DNA of 64,000 nucleotides, taken from contig JAGOPK010000005.1 in NCBI GenBank assembly GCA_017992055.1, positions 124,001 through 188,000 of the forward strand, given 5' to 3'. The translations under genes and the position numbers were made by a program. Within the stretch, counting starts at the first letter, position 1. Each line of letters opens with the position of its first letter. Source of the stretch: Burkholderiaceae bacterium (GTDB lineage: Bacteria; Pseudomonadota; Gammaproteobacteria; Burkholderiales; Burkholderiaceae_C). The notes below the pieces were generated by a model. That model saw only the letters and a program-made list of their open reading frames with translations. It was not told where the DNA came from and did not search any database. Shown here piece by piece: positions 47,201-54,664 of the stretch.

Positions 47201-47741
47201 TCCGCAGCTGATCGCCGGCATCGTCACCGATCTGCGCGTCATCAACGGCCAGCGCGGCCGGGTGGCCATCTTCAAGCTCGACGATGGCAGCGAGGCGGTG
47301 GAATGTGCGGCCAGCGAGGCCCTGCTGGACAGCTGCAAGGATTTGCTGAAGGACGACGAGCTGCTGCTGCTGCAGGGCCGCGCCGGTGTGGACCGCTTCA
47401 ACGGCGGCGGCCTGCGCGTCAATGTGCAGCAGATCTGGGGCCTGACCGCGGCGCGGGCGCGCTTTGGCCGCTATCTGGCCATTTCACTGGGCCAGGCCCA
47501 GACCCAGACTCAGGCCCAGACGCTGGCCGAGCTGGTGCAGACCTGGCCGGCGCGCCGCGAGGCCACCGACCAGGGCGAGCTGGTGCAGGGCCTGGGGCTG
47601 CGCCTGCAGTTGCAGCGCGGCGGTGCCAGTGCCGAGCTGGACCTGGGCGATGCGGCGCGAATCTGGCCCTGCGACGAGGCGCTGGCGCGGGTCAGGGCGA
47701 TTGCCGATGCCGGTCGCGCGGCCATCGTCTACGAGGCCTGA
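44211..47741 (+). CDS. dnaE: DNA polymerase III subunit alpha
   Basis: 1,176 residues. The PHP domain starts H-L-R-T-H-T-E-Y-S. The palm has G-P-G-R-G-S-G-A-G-S near residue 365 and the metal site P-D-F-D-I-D-F near 405. The fingers follow, then a helix-hairpin-helix region near residue 840 and an OB fold near 1,000-1,080. This is the replicative polymerase. A Gln/Thr-rich insert (A-Q-T-Q-T-Q-A-Q-T) lies near residue 1,100. Confidence 0.97.
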   Translation: MAFVHLRTHTEYSVVDGTLRIDDAAALAKADGQPALAITDLSNLFGAIKFYKACRGKGVQPILGADVFIEAEGTDKQPSRLLLLVQSRQGYLNLCELLARGWIRNAQRAQAWLKWDWLAELGQGLIALSGGDLGAVGQALVNGDAERARSQARRLAQLFPDRFYIELQRGGLPAHEAHVRAAVPLAAELGLPVVATHPIQFAAPEDFEAHEARVCVADGETLANPKRVRRFSREQYFKTQAQMQALFADLPAALANTERIARRCALTLQMGKFYLPDFPTPLQADGTPMPMGDYFRQASFEGLEDRLRQLFPDAARRDAERPRYVERLEFEIVTILKMGFPGYFLIVSDFIQWAKSNGCPVGPGRGSGAGSLVAYALKITDLDPLAYKLLFERFLNPERVSMPDFDIDFCQGNRDRVIEYVKDKYGRQAVSQIATFGTMAAKAALRDIGRVLGMGFGHVDSIAKLIPAPPGKTVTLAVVPEKPDGGIIYARQEAPELEEREKNDEEVAELLKLAMRVEGMVRNIGMHAGGVLIAPGKITDFCPQYQQPGSDSAVSQYDKDDVEAIGLVKFDFLGLATLTILELAKDFIVARHPAQKDFAFENLPLDDPKVYKLFSEGLTESVFQFESTGMQKMLRDARPSRLEDLIALNALYRPGPMDLIPSFVARKHGREVVEYPHPLLEQVLGETYGIMVYQEQVMQSAQILGGYSLGGADLLRRAMGKKKAEEMAQHRQIFREGAAKKDIPAEKADEVFDLMEKFAGYGFNKSHAAAYSLLAYHTAWLKVHFTAEFFAANMTIEMDDTDKLKVLLNDAKLFGISFEAPDVNTGTWRFEPVDNKRVRYALGGIKGTGQGAIEAIVEAREAGGPFLSFFDFCARIDRKRVNKRVVEALIKAGAFDRLIAGQSHRASLMASVGLGFDFAEAQVANASQGGLFDDDAHGSHAQEPPLVEVQPWGVREQLMHEKSAIGFFLSGHLFDEHAAEVRGFCKRRIADLVDSRDPQLIAGIVTDLRVINGQRGRVAIFKLDDGSEAVECAASEALLDSCKDLLKDDELLLLQGRAGVDRFNGGGLRVNVQQIWGLTAARARFGRYLAISLGQAQTQTQAQTLAELVQTWPARREATDQGELVQGLGLRLQLQRGGASAELDLGDAARIWPCDEALARVRAIADAGRAAIVYEA

Positions 47742-47862
47742 GCCCGGCGGCGCTTCACTTTTTTTCACATCGGAACGCGGCGTTCTCCGACAACGGCCCA
47801 GGCCCGCCATGCGTTGCAATGCCATGTCGCCACCGATTGCGTGGCGTGCAGAGGAGAAAAGC

Positions 47863-48348
47863 ATGAACCGCCATGGTGACACCACGACCCGATCGCTGTC
47901 CTTCGGCCTGTCCGCCGCTGTGCTCGGCGCCTGCCTGGCCGGCCTGGCGGCATCCGCCCAGGCCACCGACGTGGGCGTGTCCATCGAGATCAGCCAGCCC
48001 GGCGTCTATGGCCGCGTGGACATTGGCCGCTTTCCGCAGCCCCAGCTGGTGGTGGCCCAGCCGGTGATCATCCAGCGTGCGCCGCGGCCGGTGCAGCCCG
48101 TCTATCTGTGGGTGCCGCCGGGCCACCAGAAGAACTGGCGCAAGCATTGCCAGGACTACCGCGCCTGCAATGTTCCGGTGTACTTTGTCCGCGACGACTG
48201 GTACCGCGGCCATGTGCTGGCCGATGACCGTCGCGGCCCGCCGTCGCGCCACGACCGTGGCCGCGACGATGACCGAGGCCATGACCGCGGCCCGGACCAT
48301 GGCAAGGGCCATGGCCATGGCCAGGGCAAGGGCCACGGCCGGGACTGA
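47863..48348 (+). CDS. Secreted protein with His/Gly/Asp/Arg-rich tail, function unknown
   Basis: 161 residues. A signal peptide ends near residue 34 (A-S-A-Q-A-T). The middle part is a conserved-looking core: G-V-Y-G-R-V-D-I-G, Q-P-V-I-I-Q, Y-L-W-V-P-P-G-H-Q-K-N-W-R-K-H-C and Y-F-V-R-D-D-W, with two Cys about eight apart. The last 45 residues are repeats of R-G-H-D and G-K-G-H-G, a likely metal-binding or RNA-like charge pattern. The start has a good ribosome site (GAGGAG at 47851-47856). In the 121-base gap before it I see only a small hairpin near 47771-47791. Confidence 0.8.
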   Translation: MNRHGDTTTRSLSFGLSAAVLGACLAGLAASAQATDVGVSIEISQPGVYGRVDIGRFPQPQLVVAQPVIIQRAPRPVQPVYLWVPPGHQKNWRKHCQDYRACNVPVYFVRDDWYRGHVLADDRRGPPSRHDRGRDDDRGHDRGPDHGKGHGHGQGKGHGRD

Positions 48349-48654
48349 TCAAGCCAGGCCGCTGCGCGAGTCGAGCTGATCGAAGGGCTGGCCGTTGACG
48401 CGCAGGCCGGCGTCCGACAGGCGCCGCGCCAGCTTCGCGCTCATGCCGCGCACGCGGCGGATCAGTTCATGCCAGTCGGCAAAGCGGCCGTGGTTGGCGC
48501 GTGCATTGACCACGCGCATGCCCAGCATCTGGCCCAGGCCCTCCACGCCCTGCAGCGTGTCCAGGTCGGCGGTGTTGATCTCCAGCGGCTGGCTGGCGCG
48601 GCACAGGGCCTCCAGCCAGCCGGCCATCTCGCCACGCCATACGGTGCGCATCAT
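48349..48654 (-). CDS. Helix-hairpin-helix domain protein (ComEA-like), small
   Basis: 101 residues with the ComEA-type pattern L-E-I-N-T-A-D-L-D-T-L and G-V-E-G-L-G, and a second set near M-S-A-K-L-A-R-R-L. It lacks a signal peptide, so it is probably cytosolic and DNA-binding rather than a uptake receptor. Its ATG overlaps the glf stop (ATGA). The stop abuts that of the secreted protein (TGATCA). Confidence 0.8.
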   Translation of the reverse strand: MMRTVWRGEMAGWLEALCRASQPLEINTADLDTLQGVEGLGQMLGMRVVNARANHGRFADWHELIRRVRGMSAKLARRLSDAGLRVNGQPFDQLDSRSGLA

Positions 48655-49775
48655 GCCGCTGCTCCCTGGGCCTGGGCCGGCCGCGACAGCAGCTCGTCGC
48701 AGAGCTTCAGTGCTGCCGCCACCACCTGGTCCATGTTGAAGTAGCGGTACTGGGCCAGGCGGCCGACGAAGCTGACATCGCGCTCCTGCTCGGCCAGGGC
48801 CGCATAGCGCTGGTACAGCGCCTCGTTCTCGGGCCGCGGGATCGGGTAGTAGGGCTCGCCGTCGGCCTGCGGATACTCGCGCACGATGGACGTGCCGCGG
48901 CAGGACTGGCCGGTGAGGTGGCGGAATTCGGTGATGCGCGTGTACGCGTGCCGGTTCGGAAAGTTCACGGTGCCGCTGGTCTGGTACTGGTCGATGTCGG
49001 GGAAGTGCTGGTGCTCGAAGCGCAGGCTGCGGTAGGGCAGGCGCCCCAAGCGGTGCTCGAAATAGGCGTCGATGGGGCCGGTGTAGATGGTGTGGGCGGC
49101 CAGGCCCAGGCCGCGCACATCGGCATGGTCGGTGCCCAGGCGCAGCGTGATGCGTGGATGGTCCAGCATGCGCTGGAACATCGCGGTGTAGCCCTGCAGC
49201 GGCATGAACTGGTAGCGGTCGCTGAAGTAGCGGTCGTCGTCGTCGCAGCGCACCGGGATGCGCGCGGCCACGCCGGCCGACAGCTCGCTCAGGTCCAGCC
49301 CCCACTGCTTGCGCGTATAGCCGCGGAAGAACTTCTCGCACAGCTCGCGGCCCACCGAGGCCAGCACCACGTCCTCGCTGCTGCGCAGGGTCTCGCGCGG
49401 CTCGCGCACACGCTCGAAGAAGGCCTGCGCACCGGCCTCGTCCAGACTCAATCCATACAGTCGGTTCAAGGTGGTGCGGTTGATCGGCAACGGCAGCAGC
49501 TGGCCGTCGACCTCGGCCAGCACGCGGTGCTCGTAGAAACGCCAGTCGGTGAAGCGCGACAGATGGCGCATCACGCGCTCGCTGTTGGTGTGGAAGATGT
49601 GCGGGCCATGGATGTGCACGCGCACGCCATGCCCGTCCAGCGGGTCGTGGGCATTGCCGCCCACATGCGGGCGGCGCTCGACCAGCAGCACGCGGCGGCC
49701 GGCCTGCGCCAGCCGCTCGGCGCACACGGCCCCGGCAAAGCCGGCGCCGACGATCAGGTGGTCGAACTCGGGCAT
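48651..49775 (-). CDS. glf: UDP-galactopyranose mutase
   Basis: 374 residues. The FAD site is G-A-G-F-A-G at the N terminus, followed by V-G-G-N-A-H; H-G-P-H-I-F-H-T and the substrate region F-x-G-Y-T-x-K-Q-W are present. It turns UDP-Galp into UDP-Galf, the donor for galactofuranose in surface glycans. It lies in a compact minus-strand operon with two glycosyltransferases, DUF5672 and a heptosyltransferase, so a Galf-containing core or capsule glycan is inferred. Confidence 0.95.
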   Translation of the reverse strand: MPEFDHLIVGAGFAGAVCAERLAQAGRRVLLVERRPHVGGNAHDPLDGHGVRVHIHGPHIFHTNSERVMRHLSRFTDWRFYEHRVLAEVDGQLLPLPINRTTLNRLYGLSLDEAGAQAFFERVREPRETLRSSEDVVLASVGRELCEKFFRGYTRKQWGLDLSELSAGVAARIPVRCDDDDRYFSDRYQFMPLQGYTAMFQRMLDHPRITLRLGTDHADVRGLGLAAHTIYTGPIDAYFEHRLGRLPYRSLRFEHQHFPDIDQYQTSGTVNFPNRHAYTRITEFRHLTGQSCRGTSIVREYPQADGEPYYPIPRPENEALYQRYAALAEQERDVSFVGRLAQYRYFNMDQVVAAALKLCDELLSRPAQAQGAAA

Positions 49776-49813
49776 CGGCCGACGATTGTCGCCGATGACG
49801 GCGGCGACCGATT

Positions 49814-50989
49814 TCAGCGCCGGCGCCGCCGTGCCAGGCGGGCCCGGTTGGCGGCCTGCAGCCAGCGTGACGGAGCGCTGGCGGCATCGGCCAGGGCGTC
49901 GGCCAGGCGTTCGCTCACATTGGGCGTTGGGCGTCGGCGCAGCGCGGCGGCCCGGGTCAGCGCGGCCTGCCAGGCGGCGTCCTGCTGCGCCGGGCCGTGG
50001 TGCGCCAGCACCTGGCGGCGCGCGGCATCGGCCACCGCCTGGCGCCGGCCGGCCGGGCCCAGTGCGTCCTGCAGCGCGGCCGTCCAGTCGGCGGGATCGT
50101 CGCCGCACAGCCAGCCATCCTGGCCGTGGTGCAGCACCTCGGCATAGGGCGACCGCCAGGCGCACAGGCTGGGGATGCCGGCCATGGCGTAGTCGAAGTA
50201 CTTGACCGCGCTCTTGCAGCGGCTGAAGTCCGAATCGTCCAGCGGCATCAGGCCCACCGGATTGGGCAGGGCGGCCAGGGTGTCCAGAAAGGCCGAGCGC
50301 GGCAGCAGCGGCAGGGCCTGGTGCGGCAGCCCCGCCGGCAGGGCCAGCCCCTGCAGCGCGGCGCCGATCGGGCCCACGCAGCACAGGCGCAGCCGGCCGT
50401 CCTGCCAGGGCAGGGCCTGCAGCGCCGGGCCCAGCGCGCCCAACTGCTGCAGGTCGCTGCCGACCAGCAGCAGGGTCAGCGGCGACCGGTCGTCGTGGCG
50501 CGCTGGCGTGCCGGCCCAGTCCATGCCGGCATTGGGCACCTGCAGCAGCGGTGGTGCCGCCGGGCCCAGCGCGTCGGCCAGGGCCCGGGCCAGCGGCGTG
50601 GTGCTGACGGTCAGCAGATCGGCGGCGGCCAGCAGGGCCAGCAGCCGCGGCCGCGCCTGCAGCAGCAGCTGGCGCTGCAGCAGATGGGCGGCGGGGGCGA
50701 TCAGCAGGTCGTCCAGTTCCACCACCACCGGCAGGCCGCGGCCACGGCAGCGCTGCTGCAGCTCCACCGCCTCCTGGCTCAGCGGCCGCTGCAGCAGCAG
50801 CACATCGGCCCAGGCCAGGTCGGCCCGGCGCCATTGGCCGAAGCCACGCTGGCGGGCCTGCAGCGCCCCCCGGGCCTGCAGGCGCTGCAGGCTCTCGCCC
50901 AGGCGGATGCGGGTGATGGCCGAGGCCGGGTCCTGGCTCAGCGCCAGCACGCGCGGCACGGCGTTGGCCGACGCCGCAGCCTCAGGCAC
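49814..50989 (-). CDS. Glycosyltransferase (GT-B fold)
   Basis: 391 residues. The donor-side motifs are V-G-S-D near residue 175, the R-C-K-S-A-V-K-Y-F-D-Y-A segment near 285, and G-I-P-S-L-C-A-W with the D-G-W-L-C-G loop. Donor and acceptor cannot be told; the neighbour glf suggests a galactofuranosyltransferase as one possibility. The GTG start overlaps the stop of the DUF5672 gene by 8 bases. Confidence 0.82.
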   Translation of the reverse strand: MPEAAASANAVPRVLALSQDPASAITRIRLGESLQRLQARGALQARQRGFGQWRRADLAWADVLLLQRPLSQEAVELQQRCRGRGLPVVVELDDLLIAPAAHLLQRQLLLQARPRLLALLAAADLLTVSTTPLARALADALGPAAPPLLQVPNAGMDWAGTPARHDDRSPLTLLLVGSDLQQLGALGPALQALPWQDGRLRLCCVGPIGAALQGLALPAGLPHQALPLLPRSAFLDTLAALPNPVGLMPLDDSDFSRCKSAVKYFDYAMAGIPSLCAWRSPYAEVLHHGQDGWLCGDDPADWTAALQDALGPAGRRQAVADAARRQVLAHHGPAQQDAAWQAALTRAAALRRRPTPNVSERLADALADAASAPSRWLQAANRARLARRRRR

Positions 50990-51842
50990 GCGCCGGGGCG
51001 GCCGGGCCGCGCTGCCACAGCCGCGCCCAGGCCAGCAGCAGCTTCAGGCGCAGCGTGCGGCGGTCGCGCAGGCCCAGGCGGCGGCGCTTGGCCAGCAGCA
51101 GCTCGGCCGAATCCAGCCGGCCCAGGCGGATCAGCGTGCGGCACAGGTCGTGGGCATCGAGGCTGCGCGACATGCCGTCGGGCATCTCGCGCAGCAGCTG
51201 GTCCAGCACCTCGGGCGCCAGCACCTGGTGCATGTTGAACAGGCCGTGGAAGCCGAAGGTCGGCCCTTCGGGTGGCAGGCGCTCATAGGCGAAGCGCCGC
51301 GCCATGTCCAGCGGCGCATAGCGGATGTCGTGCACCTGCTCCAGGTGATCGCGGTTCTCCACGCAGATCGCCAGGTCCTCGGGGTGCGGATTTTTCAGCT
51401 GGGCCTGGCGCAGCGCCACCAGCAGCCGCCGCGAGCGCAGCGAGAAGCCGCCATTGCCGACCGCCCGTTCCGGCGGCAGGTCGCGCAGCGGCGCGCCGAT
51501 GTAGTCGTAGAGCAGGAAGTCGGGGTCCCACTGCGTGGCATCGACGACGAAGCCGTCCCATTGCACGATCAGCGCATGGCGGGTGAAGACATGCGGCGCC
51601 AGGCCGTTGAGCATGAACTGCGAATAGTCGGCCACCGTGTCGATGCGCGCGCCGCGGATGTGGATGCCCGGCGGCAGCACCGGCACGCGCATCGGGTCGG
51701 TGAACAGCAGCACCTCGCCGAAGTCGATCTGCGCCATGCACTGCAGCATCGCGGTGATGGCCAGCTCGGGCGTGCGCGTGTCCACGCAGATCAGCGTGAC
51801 CTCGGGCAGCGACAGGCGTGGGCGTTCGGCGACGGCGCTCAT
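50982..51842 (-). CDS. DUF5672 family protein (putative glycosyltransferase)
   Basis: 286 residues with the DUF5672 hallmarks V-Q-W-D-G-F-V near residue 93, W-D-P-D-F-L-L-Y-D-Y-I-G-A-P and V-G-N-G-G-F-S-L-R-S near 128. The last resembles a GT-A glycosyltransferase donor site. No member has a settled function that I know. Its ATG overlaps the GT4 stop (ATGA). Context says surface glycan. Confidence 0.82.
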   Translation of the reverse strand: MSAVAERPRLSLPEVTLICVDTRTPELAITAMLQCMAQIDFGEVLLFTDPMRVPVLPPGIHIRGARIDTVADYSQFMLNGLAPHVFTRHALIVQWDGFVVDATQWDPDFLLYDYIGAPLRDLPPERAVGNGGFSLRSRRLLVALRQAQLKNPHPEDLAICVENRDHLEQVHDIRYAPLDMARRFAYERLPPEGPTFGFHGLFNMHQVLAPEVLDQLLREMPDGMSRSLDAHDLCRTLIRLGRLDSAELLLAKRRRLGLRDRRTLRLKLLLAWARLWQRGPAAPARA

Positions 51843-52939
51843 GGGGACACAAGCCTATCGTAGAGCGCGATGTGGGCCGCGGCGCAGGCGCGCCAGCTGA
51901 ACGTGCGGGCATGGGCGGCAATGGCGGCGGCCCGGCCCGGTGCGGCGTCGGCGGCCAGGCCGGCCTCGATGCTGCGGCGCATGGCCGGGCCGTCGAACTC
52001 CTGCGCCGCGCCGGCGGCCGGGCCGAAGTAGTGCGCCACCTCGCCGCCGACCTCGGGCAGGCAGGTGCGGCGCGACAGGAACACGCTCTTGCCGAAGTGC
52101 ATGGCCTCGATCGGCGGCAGGCCGAAGCCCTCGGCCAGCGACGGGAACAGAAAGCCGCGGCAGTGCGCATACAGCCAGGCCTTCTGCGCCTCGCTGACAT
52201 CCAGCCGGATCTGCACCTGGCTCAGGCCACGCGCGGCGATCTGCTCGCGCACCTGGGCCACATAGGGGCTGTCGGCGCCGGCCAGCACCAGCGGCTGCTC
52301 CGGCCAGGCGGCGGCCAAGTCCAGCAGGGCCTGGATGTTCTTGTTCGGCGCCATGCGGCTGATGTGCAGCAGAAAGCCGCCGGGCTGCAGCCCGTCCACC
52401 GGCTGCTGCGCCACGCCGCTGAGGTCGGTGGCGCCGTTGTGGATCACCTGCAGCGGCGCGGCCAGCGGCGACAGCTCGCGCCGGATGTCCTCGGCCACGT
52501 GGTGGGTGATGGCCACCACCGCATCGCGCTGGGCCAGGCGCTGGCGCAGGATGGCGCGGTAGCGCGCGATCTTGGCCGGGCTCTTGGCATGCAGGAAGTT
52601 CAGGTCGTGCACCGTCTCCACCTGGCGCCGTGTGCCCCAGGGCGCGCGCAGCCGGTTGTGCTGGTGCACCGTGTGCCACAGCGCAAAGCGCGTGCCGCGC
52701 AGGTGCAGCCAGCGCTGCGTGGTGTGGGTGTCGAGGTAGCCGATGGCATCGCCGAACAGGCCGTGCCAGCGCCGCGGCAGGTGCACATGCAGGCGCCAGC
52801 CGCGCTCCTCGGCCAGGCGCGGCGCCTGTTCGGCCAGGGCCAGCACCAGCTGGCGCGAAAACTCGCCCAGGCCGTCGTGCCAGTGGCGCACCCGGCCCAG
52901 GCCCAGGCCGATGTGCTGCGTGGGCGCGCGCTTGGCCAT
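51839..52939 (-). CDS. Glycosyltransferase family 4
   Basis: 366 residues. The GT4 C-terminal donor site has S-R-M-A-P-N-K-N near residue 200 and P-S-L-A-E-G-F-G-L-P-P-I-E-A-M near 275 (E-x7-E type). The sugar donor is not clear. The ATG at 52939 starts 8 bases after the stop of the heptosyltransferase gene. A longer frame upstream runs through that gene and is not real. Confidence 0.88.
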   Translation of the reverse strand: MAKRAPTQHIGLGLGRVRHWHDGLGEFSRQLVLALAEQAPRLAEERGWRLHVHLPRRWHGLFGDAIGYLDTHTTQRWLHLRGTRFALWHTVHQHNRLRAPWGTRRQVETVHDLNFLHAKSPAKIARYRAILRQRLAQRDAVVAITHHVAEDIRRELSPLAAPLQVIHNGATDLSGVAQQPVDGLQPGGFLLHISRMAPNKNIQALLDLAAAWPEQPLVLAGADSPYVAQVREQIAARGLSQVQIRLDVSEAQKAWLYAHCRGFLFPSLAEGFGLPPIEAMHFGKSVFLSRRTCLPEVGGEVAHYFGPAAGAAQEFDGPAMRRSIEAGLAADAAPGRAAAIAAHARTFSWRACAAAHIALYDRLVSP

Positions 52940-52947
52940 GTCTGTGC

Positions 52948-53910
52948 TCAGCCCGGGGCGTGGGCCAGCCGGCGCTGCGTGGCGGCGAGGGCCTCGTCCA
53001 CCGTGGGCCAGCGCGGCCAGTGGCGCAGTACCTCGACCTGCGGGCCCCAGGGCGCCCATTGCTCGGGCTTGGTCGGGCCCAGCACGCTGAGCACCGGCGC
53101 ATCCACCGCCGCGGCCAGATGGGCCGGGCCGGTGTCGTTGCTGACCACCAGGGCGGCGCGGCGCAGCAGGCCGCCGTAGACGCCGAGCTTGACGCCGTCC
53201 AGCCGCTTCACGCCCGGGTGGGCATCGACGATGGCTTCTTCACCGGGCCCCGGGCAGGCCACGATGTCGCGGTTGAAGCCCGGCCGCGCCTGCAGCGCAC
53301 GGCTGTAGTCGGCAAAGGCTGGCCAGGTCTTGTCCTGCTTCTCGAACAGGCCGCCGGCAAACGGGCAGATGACGACGAAGCCGGGGCGGATGCCACGCTC
53401 GGCCAGCAGGGCATCGGCCGCGGCCTGGTCGGCCGGCAGCGTGGCCAGGGCGATGCGCTGCGGCGGCGCGGCCTCGATGCGCAGAAAGCGGCAGGCCAGC
53501 TCCCAGTAGCTGGTCAGCGCATGGCCGCCGTAGGTGATGGGCTCGGCGCGCGACAGCAGCCAGCCGCGCGCCTCCTGGCGGTAGCCCACGGCGCGCAGCC
53601 CGGCCAGGCGCATTTCCAGCGCGCCGGAAAACGAGGTCGGCAGCACCAGGGCGTTGTCGCGGCGGTCGAAGCCGGGGTCCAGCGCCAGCGCCTCGCGGCG
53701 CAGCGTGCGCAGCTGGGCCACGCGCTCGCGCAGCGGGCCCGGCCGGCTGTGCGTGGCCCAGCCCTGGCCGGCCAGCAGTGGCCTGGCCCAGCCCTTGCCG
53801 ACCAGGATGGGCTGGAAGCCGTGCTGCTGCAGCAGCTGCAGGGCCGGCACGCCGAGGATCACGTCGCCGACCCAGTTGCGCAGGCGGACGATCAGCGGGC
53901 GTGGACTCAT
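52948..53910 (-). CDS. ADP-heptose:LPS heptosyltransferase, family 9 (WaaF-like)
   Basis: 320 residues. It starts with the family's V-R-L-R-N-W-V-G-D-V-I-L-G-V-P-A-L and keeps D-T-G-P-A-H-L-A-A-A near residue 250 and G-P-T-K-P near 268. It should add heptose to the LPS inner core. It is first in the five- or six-gene minus-strand glycan operon and divergent from DUF4254-waaC. The exact heptose position is not certain. Confidence 0.9.
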   Translation of the reverse strand: MSPRPLIVRLRNWVGDVILGVPALQLLQQHGFQPILVGKGWARPLLAGQGWATHSRPGPLRERVAQLRTLRREALALDPGFDRRDNALVLPTSFSGALEMRLAGLRAVGYRQEARGWLLSRAEPITYGGHALTSYWELACRFLRIEAAPPQRIALATLPADQAAADALLAERGIRPGFVVICPFAGGLFEKQDKTWPAFADYSRALQARPGFNRDIVACPGPGEEAIVDAHPGVKRLDGVKLGVYGGLLRRAALVVSNDTGPAHLAAAVDAPVLSVLGPTKPEQWAPWGPQVEVLRHWPRWPTVDEALAATQRRLAHAPG

Positions 53911-53995
53911 GCAGGCAGGGCGGACGGCAAGGGGAGAAGAGGGGCCGGCGTCGGCCAGGCACCGATAATCGGCCCCTCGAATTCTGCCACCCACC

Positions 53996-54664
53996 ATGTC
54001 CACCCCAGCCCAAGCCCCAGCCGCGCTGCCGACCTCGGCCCAAGTCATCGCCCTGCACGACCAGCTGCTGGCCACGGCCGGCTGGCCGGCCAGCGAGCCC
54101 GCCGCCCGCGACGACGGCCTGTGGCTGTGGGTGCAGACCAACCACCGCTTCAACTGCCGGCTGTGGGCCGAAGAAGACCTGGCGCGCCGCACCACGGTGG
54201 GCGCCGAGGACATTGCCGCCAACAAGCGCGCCATCGACGGCTTCAACCAGGCGCGCAACGATGCCACCGAGCGCGTGGACGAGATCCTGCTGACCGCGCT
54301 GGGCCTGGTGGACGCCGCCTCGGCGCGCACCGATGCGCCGATCAGCACCGTGCCCGCCGGCGCGCGCCTGAACAGCGAGACCGCCGGCAGCATGATGGAC
54401 CGCATGAGCATCCTGGCGCTGAAGGTGCATGCCATGCGTGCCCAGACCGAGCGCCAGGATGTGGACGAGGCCCACCGCGCGGCCAGCCGCATCAAGCTCG
54501 AGCGCCTGCTGCAGCAGCGCCAGGATCTGGGCAGCTGCCTGGATGCGCTGATCGCCGATGCCCAGGCCGGGCGGGCCTACTTCAAGGTCTACCGCCAGTT
54601 CAAGATGTACAACGATCCGCGCTTCAACCCCGAGCTGGTGAAGGAAGCGAAGGCCAAGGCTTGA
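53996..54664 (+). CDS. DUF4254 domain protein
   Basis: 222 residues, mostly helical. Recognisable points are N-H-R-F-N near residue 50, A-I-D-G-F-N-Q-A-R-N-D, and T-A-G-S-M-M-D-R-M-S-I-L-A-L-K near 125, followed by a C-terminal Y-F-K-V-Y-R-Q-F-K-M-Y-N-D. This is DUF4254, a family with no known function. It is coupled to waaC by a TTGA overlap and is divergent from a heptosyltransferase gene, so a role in LPS core synthesis is a fair guess. Confidence 0.83.
   Translation: MSTPAQAPAALPTSAQVIALHDQLLATAGWPASEPAARDDGLWLWVQTNHRFNCRLWAEEDLARRTTVGAEDIAANKRAIDGFNQARNDATERVDEILLTALGLVDAASARTDAPISTVPAGARLNSETAGSMMDRMSILALKVHAMRAQTERQDVDEAHRAASRIKLERLLQQRQDLGSCLDALIADAQAGRAYFKVYRQFKMYNDPRFNPELVKEAKAKA

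Noticed and set aside
48651-50834. 727-codon frame ending with glf
   Set aside because: The part upstream of 49775 is a shadow of the glycosyltransferase gene; the mutase match begins at 49775.
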